This document shows, piece by piece, positions 9,698-19,810 of a stretch of 64,000 bases of DNA (positions are counted from its first letter, which is position 1; every line of letters begins with the position of its first letter). The stretch comes from Trichomonas vaginalis G3 (lineage: Eukaryota; Parabasalia; Trichomonadida; Trichomonadidae). Both the position numbers and the translations under genes were made by a program. The notes beneath the pieces are model-generated. The model saw only the letters and a list, made by a program, of their open reading frames with translations. It searched no databases and was not told the DNA's origin. The stretch covers positions 13,050,082 to 13,114,081 of the forward strand of contig NC_067207.1 of the NCBI RefSeq assembly GCF_026262505.1. The letters are read 5' to 3'.

Positions 9698-11292
9698 TAT
9701 AGATCCAAGGTGATCTGATTTTTGCATCCCTGGGATGGACGATACACCCAAAGTGTCACCTTTTTGGGATAACATGAATTTTAAATATCATGAGAGTTCT
9801 GCAAACCATATGCACAATATCTATTCAGCCTGACTTCTTGTATATATGAGTTAGACTTCTTAAATATTGTGCTTGGGGCGATATAAGCATTTCCGAGATT
9901 ACCATCGTGCTCTATAGTATGCTACTTCTCCCTGGTTCTAGCTCAGTTCCAAGGATATTGGCGTTCAAGGATTTGGCAAGGTCCTTCCGAAGTCTCTCAT
10001 TCGATGAGAGATTTCGGAAGAATCTTGCCTTAAAGTACTCCAACTCTTGTTCTTTTGTTCCTAAATAGTGAGAAAAGTTATTTGACTACTTAAGGTAGAG
10101 ATTATCCGAGGTCCCTCATTTGATGAGAGGCCTCGGATAATCTCTGCCTTAAAATTGTACACTTGTAGTCCATGAGAGTGTAAGTATACATTGATATGAC
10201 AGCTTTCTTCTGAAGTCTTAGATTTGATGAGAACCTCAGAAGAAAACTGTCCTATTTTATAGTAAAAGGAGTTTCAGGAGCTCCAAAGCTCCCTTTCGTA
10301 AGGATTAGGAGCTTTGGAGCTCCTGGTTCGGAGATGTGTTTCGCATCTTTCATCAGAAAAGGACATTTACCATCTGGGACTCTGTTGATGGAGACTCAGG
10401 AGCTCCAAAGCTCCCTTTAGTAAGGATTAGAAGCTTTGAAGCTCCTGGTTCGTAGACGTGTTTCGCATCTTTCATCAGAAGAGGCCCAAATGGTAAATAG
10501 CCTCTGCTGATGAGCTTCAGGAGCTCCAAGGCTCCCTCTCGTGACGATTAGGAGCTTTGTAGCTCCTGAAGGTAAGGTAGGATTGCTCTGATCTCTAATC
10601 AGTAGATGCCATGCCTCATTATGAACTCTACTGACAAGAGATCAAGAGCTCCAAGGACTCCCTTTTTAGTTAGTGGCGTTCTCACCATTTAGTAGGATTG
10701 CTGATCCTACTAATGAAGTGATCACTTAGTATACGTTTTGAATAAATTGAATTTTTTTTTAGAATTTAGTATTTTTTATAGACATCACATGTATATTATA
10801 AATACATAAATATATTCTTTAATTCAAAAAATTCAATTCGGTTTTGGGATGGGTATCCCAGCCCCAAGTATTCAATTTTATTCAATTTTTTAAGAATTTT
10901 GGGTTGGGATGCCCAGACCAAAACAAGCTTTATATTTTGATGTGTAGATACGTATGTGTGCATCATTGTTGTGTTATATATTATGTTTTTAATGAAAAAA
11001 AATCTGATTCAAAAAAATTATCACTAATTAGTTGATAATATAAAGAAAAATAGATAAATTGTATGTTTTGAGAGTATTTATCCACATTCACTCATATGAA
11101 TTTCATTAAATAGTGTCTTTTTACTCCCAAATTTATTTTGAATTATTGAAATCAAAGAAAAAAATCAGAAAAATTTCTCGAAATTTTTATTTTCAAAAAA
11201 AATTTGGATTTTATATTGAAAACTGACACTGGGAGGACGATAGGGCTGGGATTGGAGATACCCCGCTCACTTGGGAAAAATACGGATCTATA
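9698..11292. mobile_element. hAT-like non-autonomous element inside copy 1 methylase, 1595 bp
   Basis: The element starts TATAGATCC and ends GGATCTATA, and the 8 bases GTCTGGAA sit on both sides (9690-9697 and 11293-11300). The uninterrupted target is visible in copy 2 as a near match. The 8 bp duplication fits the hAT pattern nTnnnnAn. Terminal inverted repeats are short (9 bases by eye). No open frame longer than 63 codons is present, so it cannot encode a transposase. It holds a dense array of hairpins (9975-10711). An AT-rich part with two TGGGATG-type blocks follows (10840-10920). Family assignment rests on target duplication length and pattern only. Confidence 0.7.
9975..10711. repeat. 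Array of about nine hairpins
   Basis: Long inverted repeats follow one another: 9975-10029 (GGCAAG/CTTGCC, CTTCCGAA/TTCGGAAG, TCTCTCAT/ATGAGAGA), 10090-10152 (AGAGATTATCCGAGG and partner), 10198-10251, 10275-10325 (CAGGAGCTCCAAAGCTCC and partner), 10397-10447, about 10472-10513, 10518-10568, about 10590-10642, and 10690-10711. The first three share the loop region CTCAT-TYG-ATGAG; the three CAGGAGCTCC hairpins are near-copies of one another. Arms differ between hairpins while pairing is mostly kept. Confidence 0.8.
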
Positions 11293-11709
11293 GTCTGGAA
11301 TATGTTTGAGACGGTCCATATAGTTGTCGAAGTCATTGCATATAATCTTTGAGTCTGGAAATATTATATGGCACAAATGGGATATATAGAAACTTCCACC
11401 GAACAAATCTACAAATGTTAGACCATTCGGTAGTTTCTTAAGTTCTCTCAATATAATATCTTTACATTTACTCTTATTTCCAAAGAACGGTAACGGAGGT
11501 TTTGTAAAATTCATTTATATATAATAATAAAAATGTTTTTCCCTGAAAAGTGACAGAAAAGTGACAAAACATGAAAACATATATAATTTGTGAAAAGCGA
11601 CACATTATATAATGTTTTCGACCCAGAAGAAGGCTTCTTCCCAGAAGCAATGGAGGAAGAAGAAGAGTCCTCCGAATAAAAACTTCATTTATACTAAACA
11701 TCAACATCA

Positions 11710-11774
11710 GGGCTAGAAGGCACGAAGTGCCTGGAAGCCCCACTTCCTTTTTTTTTTTTTTTTTTTTTTTTTTT
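11710..11774. repeat. Right terminal repeat of Maverick copy 1
   Basis: A nested palindrome: outer GGGCT / AGCCC arms, inner GGCAC-gaa-GTGCC stem, then GAAGTGG-type sequence (read outward) and a run of 27 T. The same structure closes copy 2 at both ends and opens copy 3. The 11520-11700 stretch between it and the methylase start differs from the other copies. Confidence 0.8.
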
Positions 11775-12870
11775 GATATATTTATATATAATAAACGATT
11801 ACTTAAAAAAAGTATTTCATCGCTTATGTAAGTTTCAAAAAAATCACGAAAATAAAAAAATCAAGATTAAAATTTTATTTTTAATTTTTGAATTTCTCAA
11901 ATGGCGAAATTTTTGGGCGAACAAAAAAAATGTACGCCCGGTCAAATGGCGTGTTTAACGCATCCCTATTTCCAAATTTTTGCCGATTTACAAAAAATGA
12001 TTTACAAAGCATATTTTTTAATCTAAAAAATTCCTAAAAAAAAGGAACCGGTGTGCGGAAACCTCGGTAAATTACCGCGGTTCCCGTTGGGACTGCCATA
12101 GATTTCCCAAACTCCTATATTCTTCAAGTACTGTTTATTATCCTAATATTTTTAGCTATCTTTCCATCTGTTAAAAGGTTAATTTTCTAAAAATATAGTG
12201 AAAATTTGTTGTAGAAAGATGCAAAAATGAAAATTTGAATATTTTTTGGAAAAAATAAATTAATAAAATAAGTCTGTTTTAAAAATAGAACAATAAAACC
12301 TGCTTATAAACTTTAAATATATGAATTATTATACTTTTGAATATAAAATTATCAATAATATATATTGACACAGCTTGGATATATCAAGAAAAACAAAAGT
12401 TAAGGCAGATTCTCTTTTAATTACCACCATTATTCTTATTTATTAAAAGATCTAAATTTAAAAAATCAACCGGAGATATTAATGCTGGAACGTGTCCTAT
12501 TTTAAAGGTTATTAATTTTTCTCAATGATTCATCCTAATTTTGTTTTATGATAATTTCGATTTTTTTTTACTTCAATATGAAACGTTCTTACAATAATCA
12601 TGTATTTAGGGCAAGCTTTAGAGTCAGAGCGAAAGAGTAGACTTAAAAATATTTGCATTATTGTTGCATAAGAGTTGGATTTCATCTGTTCTCCTTTGTT
12701 TTTATTCAATATAAGCATGTAACCAGACGGAATACTTAATTATAAATACATAATGTGTGATATATTATGATTAAAGACAAGATATTGTATCACATCCTTC
12801 CATTTTTTGTGAAACATATCGATTTTCGGATGTGCATGGTATATAATATTATACGATTAGGAAACTCTAA
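11775..12870. other. AT-rich host intergenic DNA
   Basis: No convincing gene. One GC-richer patch at about 12046-12105 contains the palindrome CGGTAAATTACCG between GGAACCG and CGGTTCC, which could form a hairpin. The rest is low-complexity AT-rich DNA with short frames only. Confidence 0.6.
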
Positions 12871-12879
12871 ATATAATGT

Positions 12880-13931
12880 AAGGGTTTCGTTTTGCTAAAA
12901 TTGTCACTTTTATAGCATATTTGTTTTTGGATGTTTTGCGAAACCAAAAAAAAACTATGATATACAATGTGTGTGTAAAGAAAATACTTTATTTACTAGT
13001 TAAAAAATCATTTGGTATTGATCAAGTTATTTTTTCTGGATAAGATATTATATGGATAATTGGATAGAAAATACAATTATATAATCTTGTACCTGGTTTA
13101 ATTAAGCTAATTGTCATCAGAAACTTGTAATTTTTATGAATTTCAGATTTTTTTTTCATTACTGCTTTTCTTAATAGGTCAAGTTCTTATTTACGTTATA
13201 AAGTATGATATTTACAAATATCAAGTTATCGTGTTTTTTGAGAAATTATGAGAAACAAACAAAAATGAAAAAGATAGGAATAGCAATGAATAGTGATGTG
13301 GGTATAGAAAATGTAAAAGATATGAATGCAAAGCAATCAGTATTTAGGACATTGACCATAGATTTCGAAAAAAAAATGCTGCATATTGAGCGAAAACTAT
13401 GATTATATTATAGGGCTGTCATTTAAAGCATAATGAAACTATTCCCTTTTCATTTTAATCGAATAAGATAGTAAAGATTTTTGAATTAGCTAGAAACTGA
13501 TGAGATGTTTTCACAAATCAGATTTTTAATCTCTGTAATGCATAATTCACTCAATATCTCAATTTTGATATTGCGAGATATTTTTGCTATCGGTTTCGCA
13601 ATTTTGACACAATAGCAAGAGGGTTCTATAAGCATTATTATCGACGTAGAATCTGAATATCATATCAGAAAATGTCGCAAATCTGACATTTACCCGACCA
13701 AATAGCAAAAATAATTGAATACTTTTCGCAAAAACTTTAAAAATCGATAAAAATATGAAATATAGATATTAAAGAGACTTTTTATATAATATTCATAAAG
13801 ATTTTCCAAAAATATGATACCGCAAAATTAAAAAAGTGACGTCTTGAGTGGAGTCAAAGGTCGAAATTGCTAGCTAAATGTTTTTTAGCGAAATTGCGTA
13901 TTGTACGTTTTTTTCGCAAAACGAAACCCTT
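12880..13931. mobile_element. MULE-like non-autonomous element, 1052 bp
   Basis: The terminal inverted repeat AAGGGTTTCGTTTTGC is perfect over 16 bases at both ends and continues imperfectly. It is flanked by a perfect 9 bp direct repeat, ATATAATGT, at 12871-12879 and 13932-13940. A 9 bp target duplication with such termini fits Mutator-like elements, which are known to be common in Trichomonas. The inside is AT-rich; the only frame of note (65 codons at 13205-13402) has no recognisable domain, so this is a non-autonomous copy. Perfect target duplications suggest a fairly recent insertion. Confidence 0.8.
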
Positions 13932-13940
13932 ATATAATGT

Positions 13941-14332
13941 TGACAAAATATGAATCAACTATCGAGTGACATTTTCTGATTTTCAGGAAAGATTTGTTGC
14001 CGATTTTAAGATTTACATACGTACGATCAGTCATATGATCATAACATGCAATGAACAATCTGATTGTAAATTTTGAGACTGTAACAGTTAATTATTTGAC
14101 AACTTATTTTCTTTAATCCTCTCTTATCACTAATTCATATTTTGAATCAAAAATTTAGATTATTAATTTCTAAGAAAGCACGTTGACATATATCCTTAGC
14201 CCATTTCTCGGGAAATACATTTAAAATAAGATCTACATAGCGAATGCTAGAAGATATTTGATTTTTATAGAAAGCACGTTATCGATGTTTTGTAATCTTT
14301 TGAAAAATTGAGTGAGATCCTAAAATTTCTCT
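13941..14332. other. Upstream region of the beta-helix-like gene
   Basis: AT-rich, no gene. It must hold the promoter of the 14333 gene, but I see no clear match to the trichomonad initiator (TCAYTWYTCATTA type) next to the start codon. Confidence 0.5.
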
Positions 14333-15595
14333 ATGCTACCTTTTTTCTACATCAGTTTATCTAAATCAACATGGGAAACCTATTTTTCAGGTTCTCCCAA
14401 TACCACTTACACAGGCTATATGGTTCCCGAAACAACTAATGAAGCAAGTTACTATATAAACGCCGGTATTGCCGTCAATTTTAACGAGGGCGTTATTGTT
14501 ATCAACAATGCAAATGCTGCAGCCGATCTTCTTATCGAAGATTCCTTTTTCTATAACTGCAAGCGAAATTATGCAGGTGGAATTGCATTTTTCAGAGCAA
14601 ACGGAAGCTTCGCGGCAGCACGTTCCTGCTGTTGCAAGAGCTCATCAATGTCGGAAGTGTATACAGGCGCAGCATTTTTCGTCGATATAACCCGAAATGT
14701 CACAACAAATTTTGTTACATTTATCGAATGCACTCCAACAAATTACCCTTCGATATCAACAATCGCATTTAGAGCTTCATCAATAAATGTCAAAAGCGTT
14801 AATTTTTCAAAATGCAGCTGCATGGCTGCCGGCTCTGTTGGATATGGCTCAATATCCTATACAAACTTCGAATCCGCGGTCTGCGCGATCGTCCCTCAGG
14901 TCTATCTTATAATCCTTAATTACACAGATATGTCTTATTGCAATTTTGCCAACAATTCAATGGAAGTCGCTACTTCAGTTACCGCCATCTACTGCTGCCA
15001 GAGCACGGTTGAAATTCTCCTTTCGAACACATGCTTCTTTAATAATGTTGCTGATTATGTTACATATTACTACAGAAAGCCCTTAGCGACCTACCTATTC
15101 CGCATGGTCGACTGTTATGTCGACCGCGGATACGTCGAATGCAGGGATACAGTTAATGTTGTTTCATTAAGTACTACTCAGCAGTTCACTTTCTTATCTT
15201 CTTACATTTGTGAGGCCGCATATACACCAGAGACAGACAACAGAATATCCGATGCTGCCAAGACCGCTGCAATCGGTGGCGGAACCGTCGGCGGCTCAAT
15301 TTTAGTTGCTGTAGGTGTTTGGGTCGGAAAGAAGGTATTAGGAAAGGCAGCGACCAAGGCTATCGGTTCTGCAGTGGCCGATGATGATGAAGACGATCAG
15401 GATTATTATTATTCGACTTATTCTGAAGATACTCCTGAAGAAAAGGAGGAAGAAAAGAATAAGAATGTTCCTGCTTCATCTACAATTAAGGATGAAACAG
15501 CTTCCATTCCAGAAAGCCAAGAAAAGAACCAACTTCAGCAAGAAAATGAAAATTCAGACCAAGGAGATATACCTTTAGCAAAAGACGATGATTGA
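14333..15595 (+). CDS. Beta-helix-like single-pass membrane protein
   Basis: A 420 aa host protein. The first 290 residues are rich in Ser, Thr, Asn, Cys and aromatic residues and repeat patterns like SFFYNCKRNYAGGIAFF, FVTFIECTP, VNFSKCSC and TDMSYCNFANNS, which is how right-handed beta-helix surface proteins (polymorphic-membrane-protein-like) look. A Gly/Ala/Val-rich span, AIGGGTVGGSILVAVGVWVG near residue 320, is a likely transmembrane helix. After it comes a basic stop (KKVLGK) and a roughly 80-residue acidic cytoplasmic tail (DDDEDDQDYYYSTYSEDTPE). I see no strong signal peptide at this start, so the true N-terminus may be longer or this may be a shortened family member. Function is probably cell-surface; the substrate is unknown. 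Confidence 0.6.
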   Translation: MLPFFYISLSKSTWETYFSGSPNTTYTGYMVPETTNEASYYINAGIAVNFNEGVIVINNANAAADLLIEDSFFYNCKRNYAGGIAFFRANGSFAAARSCCCKSSSMSEVYTGAAFFVDITRNVTTNFVTFIECTPTNYPSISTIAFRASSINVKSVNFSKCSCMAAGSVGYGSISYTNFESAVCAIVPQVYLIILNYTDMSYCNFANNSMEVATSVTAIYCCQSTVEILLSNTCFFNNVADYVTYYYRKPLATYLFRMVDCYVDRGYVECRDTVNVVSLSTTQQFTFLSSYICEAAYTPETDNRISDAAKTAAIGGGTVGGSILVAVGVWVGKKVLGKAATKAIGSAVADDDEDDQDYYYSTYSEDTPEEKEEEKNKNVPASSTIKDETASIPESQEKNQLQQENENSDQGDIPLAKDDD

Positions 15596-16159
15596 TATTG
15601 ATGTATTTGTTTGTATTTTGTTTGTTTTTATTAAATAGATATGTTATGAAATGATATTTTTTGCCATAAAATATATTCTACTCGCATTATCACTAATTTT
15701 AATGATTCTCTTATTAAATTCATTCTTTCTTTTAGGCAAACAATATTATTTTATATGTTCTCATCATGATTTACCTTTGTGATTTTTGGAAGAAATTTTT
15801 CAAATGCTGATATAACATAAAAACAAGCAGAATACATCATTGAATTAAGGAGAATACAAAGAAAATATTATAATTTATATCAGTTTCCCTTTATTAATTT
15901 TTTTAATAAATATATTTTGATGATTATTAGGTATGGCATGAATGTATCAGTAGTAAATAATATGTTAATAAAATATATACTACTGAAATAGCGATATATC
16001 ATATGATTTAAATGTAATGATTATCGAAAAATAGAAATTTCGAGTTTTCATATTATATTTCCAGTATGAAATCAACTTATTTCTTCACTGTAATGTTCTC
16101 TTTAGAATATCACAATGTCTCTCATACATCCCATATAAAATATAATCGTTTAGTAAAAG
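15596..16159. other. Intergenic DNA
   Basis: About 560 bases of AT-rich sequence between two same-strand host genes. No gene, RNA or clear repeat recognised. Confidence 0.6.
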
Positions 16160-19100
16160 ATGTCGTCTGAAGTTGGGTCAACTCTTTCGACTCCATTCGT
16201 TTTTTTACGACCAAAAAATAGACGTGATGTACCTCCTAAAAAAGCACTCATGACGGCAACAATACAAAGCTTGCTTAAAGTTGCTTGCAGATTATTCAAG
16301 AATTATGGTGAAGTAAAAGCCATTTATACGGAATCTGGTGAGCTTGTACAAGAAATTTCTCAAATTATTCCGAGTGCAACTTATTACGTAACTTCAATTT
16401 CTCCTGATTTTTCAGAAACACAAGATAACACAGCTGTTGCTAATTCTCCAGCCAAATCAGAAAACCCACAAAGCCCTGGAAAGATCAGAGCTACAACTTC
16501 ATACAATCTTCTATTTGGCTCCGGAACTGAATTTACTCCTGAATATCGCCAACAACAAGAAGAGCAAATTCGTCGCGAAGAAGAACAGAGAGCTAATGAA
16601 GAGAAAGCCGAAAAGGAAAGACAGCAGAAATTAGCAGAAAAAGCAAATCAAGAAAGACAACAACAATTCCTTAAGAAATTCACAAATAAGAAAGCAGAAG
16701 AAAGAAGACTGACCAAAGCATCAAGAGCTTCTAATGCAAAAAGAGAATCTACTGCAAGTGAAAGCCAGAATAAGCCTTCTGTTCTTGAAGACGAATATGA
16801 TGACTACTATTACGACGATGACTATAATTCTCCAATCAAATCACAGCAAGCAGGCAAATCAACGAAATCATCAGGAAAACGTCAACAATTAATTACTCCA
16901 GACCAGCTAAGAAAGAAGAATGCAGCTTCTAAGCAGAAAAGCAATATACCATCAGCTCAGAAAAGAGCTAGCGATACTACAGCTCTTATTTCAACTAAGA
17001 AACCAAAATTTTCAGACAAACCACGTCGTCAAACAGATGCACCTCGCCTTCAAAAGAATTCTCAAGCAAGTTCTCGCCAGAGTTCTACATTGGATCCTCA
17101 AGATTACTACGATGATGATTATTACGACGACGATTACTATGATGATGACTATTATGACGACGAATATTACGATTACGTAAGTCCCAAGCGCGGACAGTCC
17201 CAGCCAAGTCAGAAATCAAAAGTTTCATCAGGATCAAAGAATTCAAACACCCCAACGAGGTCAAAGATGTCGGCCGGACAATCTCCAAAGAAGGGACGTG
17301 GCTCAGAAGCCTCTCAAAGGCCAGGAAAACAAACATCTCAAAATAAGCCTCCGAAACAAAGAGCTTATTCAACAGCCAACGTTGTTTACGACGAAGATGA
17401 GGATGAAATCCTTAATCCAAGAGAAAAATCTTCAAGAAGTCCAACAAATAAAACAAATCGTCGCGGATCTCCAAAACGAGCCATGACAGATGCTTACGAA
17501 GCCCCACAGAATGATGAGGAAGACGAATTAATGGTTGCCCGTGAAAGAGGAATCAATTCTCCAGGCAAATCTCATAATAGAAGAAAATCTCCAAGCAAAC
17601 GCTCAAGTTCTGCGACCAACAAAGACTCCAACGATGATGGCTTCGAATCAATCCCATCATCCCGTAATAAATTCGACAGAACTCCAAATTCAAAAGATCA
17701 ATACTTAAATCAGTCTCAAAAACGCTCATCCAAGGTCAACATCATTGATGAGGAAGAAGATCAGTTCGAATTCGAAGCAGAGAAGAAGCCAGCTGCCAAA
17801 GGAAATACAGATTCAGACGAAGCAGCTTTAGCTCGTTCCCAAGAGATCCTCGAGATGGACGAAATGAACGACCAATTTATTTTCGAGGAAAATGGTTCTC
17901 GTACATCGAGTCTCGAGATGTTATTAAAAGAAATGTTAAATATCGAAGAAATTCCGCAGCCATTTGTCAAAGCGTTGAAGGCGATGAAGGCCCGTGATAG
18001 GAACTTCATCAAGACCACTCCATTCTTAGAATGTCTCCAAGAAGAGAACTGGTTCAGATTAAACATGAATCTTGTCAGACAACAGCTCCCTGTAGATTCG
18101 CATATCTCAATGATCGAATTATTGAAGACACATGCGATCAAGAATATCGCTAAGCATAGATTTGCTATTCCTGGCGGATCATCTTATCAAATTAAGACAG
18201 CGATCGTCGGACCACGCCATTCCGGTAAATCTACATTCCTTTCTATATACGCTGAATCATTGCTTTGCGATTTAGTTGCTACAAACATGTACAAGAAGAC
18301 ATTTGTTTTTGCCGTTAATGTTTTAGCCATCAGAGGCTTCTGCTCAACATTCGAAGGCCTTTATACAACAATTATTGACCTCTGCATCGACTATTTGGCC
18401 GCCCAAAGACCTCTTGTCACTGAATACATTCCACAGATCAGAAAACTCTTTACAAATGTTGTCAAAACCGCCAAAAGTTTTCCATCCATTCCAATTTCCT
18501 CCAAATTGTATCAGGACCAGCCATTGTTCGCCCAGGCACTCTGCAAGATCGCAAAAACAGTTTGGATGATTTTCAACGATGAAACCGCTTTGACACAATT
18601 TTTGACAACTGTTTTTATGTTGCCAAGAATGTTTGCAACAGCCGCCGGCTTCAGCGATGTCTTGTTCATCATCGACAACTTCGATTACGCGTCATTTGAC
18701 ATCAACGATGACACGAAATTCACGAAATCGAACAAAGTTTTCACTGTCGAAGAATATTGGAAATTCTCGCTCCGAAACTCGAATTTCGTGATTTCCTGCG
18801 AGTCAGATGACCGCTTCTACACAATCCTCGAGCCATTGATCGATGGAGGCGTAGATCTCTCGAACGGAATCGACTTTGTTTCGACCATCGGAATGTCAGA
18901 TGACAACGACGACGGAGTTGTGATCAAAGTCGACATTGAAGGTCTGAAGAGGCCATTCACGTTCACGAGAGCTCACTGCGGAGGTGTCGTGGCGTTCCTG
19001 CACACGTGGGAGGAGCTGAACGAAGAGTTCACGAACTACGAGATGACAGAAGAAGACTCAATAGAGAAAGAGGAAATGAAGTTGATGTTAGTTTCATTGA

Positions 19101-19207
19101 CTCAGACCGTCATCGACGATTTGTTCGTTAATCCTAACCCTGCTTCTGAAGAAGAGGCAAGGCAAAATGCTATACTTGTTACTGGTGTTCGTAGAGATGT
19201 TCATTAA
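16160..19207 (+). CDS. Doublecortin-like / P-loop ATPase protein, 1015 aa
   Basis: The N-terminus (about residues 30-85: SLLKVACRLFKNYGEVKAIY, ESGELVQEISQIIPSATYYV) has the pattern of a doublecortin (DCX) domain, a tubulin-binding ubiquitin-like fold. Then follows a coiled, Lys/Glu/Gln-rich stretch (130-185), a long disordered Ser/Lys/Pro-rich region with acidic Tyr/Asp repeats (DYYDDDYYDDDYYDDDYYDD near 313-337), and a C-terminal P-loop NTPase domain (650 to end) with Walker A GPRHSGKST near residue 684 and a Walker B-like LFIIDNFD near 835. Codon use shifts toward GC in the conserved C-terminal part. The combination suggests a cytoskeleton-associated, ATP-using protein of the flagella or axostyle; this role is inference. 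No close named relative is recognised. Confidence 0.65.
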   Translation: MSSEVGSTLSTPFVFLRPKNRRDVPPKKALMTATIQSLLKVACRLFKNYGEVKAIYTESGELVQEISQIIPSATYYVTSISPDFSETQDNTAVANSPAKSENPQSPGKIRATTSYNLLFGSGTEFTPEYRQQQEEQIRREEEQRANEEKAEKERQQKLAEKANQERQQQFLKKFTNKKAEERRLTKASRASNAKRESTASESQNKPSVLEDEYDDYYYDDDYNSPIKSQQAGKSTKSSGKRQQLITPDQLRKKNAASKQKSNIPSAQKRASDTTALISTKKPKFSDKPRRQTDAPRLQKNSQASSRQSSTLDPQDYYDDDYYDDDYYDDDYYDDEYYDYVSPKRGQSQPSQKSKVSSGSKNSNTPTRSKMSAGQSPKKGRGSEASQRPGKQTSQNKPPKQRAYSTANVVYDEDEDEILNPREKSSRSPTNKTNRRGSPKRAMTDAYEAPQNDEEDELMVARERGINSPGKSHNRRKSPSKRSSSATNKDSNDDGFESIPSSRNKFDRTPNSKDQYLNQSQKRSSKVNIIDEEEDQFEFEAEKKPAAKGNTDSDEAALARSQEILEMDEMNDQFIFEENGSRTSSLEMLLKEMLNIEEIPQPFVKALKAMKARDRNFIKTTPFLECLQEENWFRLNMNLVRQQLPVDSHISMIELLKTHAIKNIAKHRFAIPGGSSYQIKTAIVGPRHSGKSTFLSIYAESLLCDLVATNMYKKTFVFAVNVLAIRGFCSTFEGLYTTIIDLCIDYLAAQRPLVTEYIPQIRKLFTNVVKTAKSFPSIPISSKLYQDQPLFAQALCKIAKTVWMIFNDETALTQFLTTVFMLPRMFATAAGFSDVLFIIDNFDYASFDINDDTKFTKSNKVFTVEEYWKFSLRNSNFVISCESDDRFYTILEPLIDGGVDLSNGIDFVSTIGMSDDNDDGVVIKVDIEGLKRPFTFTRAHCGGVVAFLHTWEELNEEFTNYEMTEEDSIEKEEMKLMLVSLTQTVIDDLFVNPNPASEEEARQNAILVTGVRRDVH

Positions 19208-19570
19208 TTCATTAAATATTAAAAAAAAATAATTTATTGTACTATTAATGCGATTTTCTTTTAATCTGGTGATAATTTAAGAGGAGTTCTTCCTTATGAG
19301 ATTGCAATTTTATCGTATATTAGTTTGATGTTCACTGGAGAGAAGTTTTTTTATTCACATCTTTTATAATAGTGTTTAATATTAGATCGCATTATTCAAT
19401 TTTTTTAGTTAGTTAGGGCACGCTGAATTGAAGTTTCTCCATTTTCATTTCTTTAAATCTATATAGAATTGCAGGTTTAATATAAATAATAGCATCATAT
19501 TTTGTTTAGTTTTCTGAAGAAATAATATTAATGATTATTATTAGAATCAAAAATTTTTAAGAAATCAATA
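19208..19570. other. Intergenic DNA between convergent genes
   Basis: AT-rich. No gene recognised. It holds the 3' ends of the DCX/P-loop gene and of the ubiquitin-like gene, which point toward each other. Confidence 0.6.
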
Positions 19571-19810
19571 TTACTCAAGGCAAAGCGTGTCTCCATCCCG
19601 AATGTTGTAAGATCCTAACGTTCTGTGGCTTTGAAGTATCTGGTTATTAAATGTAACTAACATTATATCAGTCGCAAAACCAAATACTGTAAATTTTGAT
19701 TTCAAAGTACCTATGGTTTCTCGTTTTTTTGCCTGAAATCCTTCCATACTTCCCCAAGAACCGAATATGTTAATTTGTAAATCATAAATCACTGGATCAG
19801 TTTTAACCAT
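19571..19810 (-). CDS. Ubiquitin-like domain protein, 79 aa
   Basis: Starting at the first ATG (19808-19810) gives 79 residues, close to the 76 of ubiquitin. The frame is also open upstream, but only from a TTG, so the ATG is preferred. The C-terminal half, LVTFNNQILQSHRTLGSYNI followed by RDGDTLCLE, matches the ubiquitin fold pattern (hydrophobic, x-N/G-K/Q-x-L, TL-x-x-Y-x-I-x-D-G-x-x-L). The N-terminal half, with a Trp, is divergent. There is no C-terminal Gly-Gly, so it should not be conjugated; it may be a stand-alone binding domain. Expression is unproven. Confidence 0.55.
   Translation of the reverse strand: MVKTDPVIYDLQINIFGSWGSMEGFQAKKRETIGTLKSKFTVFGFATDIMLVTFNNQILQSHRTLGSYNIRDGDTLCLE

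Larger units (their letters stand above)
9093..11514 (-). pseudogene. Maverick D12-class adenine methylase (copy 1), interrupted
   Basis: The two sides of this gene show the methylase motifs (PLPFFGNKSKCKD near the start; VFFIVDPPFYNTWDF for the DPPY catalytic motif) but are separated by a complete hAT-like non-autonomous element at 9698-11292. The family is Dam-like N6-adenine methyltransferases. Compare the whole-looking gene at 49324-50142. Confidence 0.8.
1..11774. mobile_element. Maverick/Polinton copy 1, right part, broken
   Basis: A virus-like DNA element of the Maverick/Polinton family. Its right end is a hairpin-shaped terminal repeat at 11710-11741 followed by a T tract to 11774; its left end is outside the window. 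Parts seen from left to right are repeat arrays, the inverted-repeat-flanked 304 aa gene, paralogue P1, HNH endonuclease, a 194-aa-type protein, a 50 aa protein, a pVI-like protein, integrase, tail fibre, paralogue P2, three small proteins and an adenine methylase. No polymerase part was seen. The order matches copies 2 and 3. The copy is broken, with roughly ten or more breaks including one nested transposon insertion. Close DNA similarity to copies 2 and 3 suggests a recent origin. Confidence 0.88.

Noticed and set aside
10844-11035. 63 aa frame in the hAT-like element
   Set aside because: No transposase motif; AT-rich and repeat-derived.
13205-13402. 65 aa Lys-rich frame
   Set aside because: Lies inside a non-autonomous MULE-like element, has no domain and is of a length expected by chance in AT-rich DNA.
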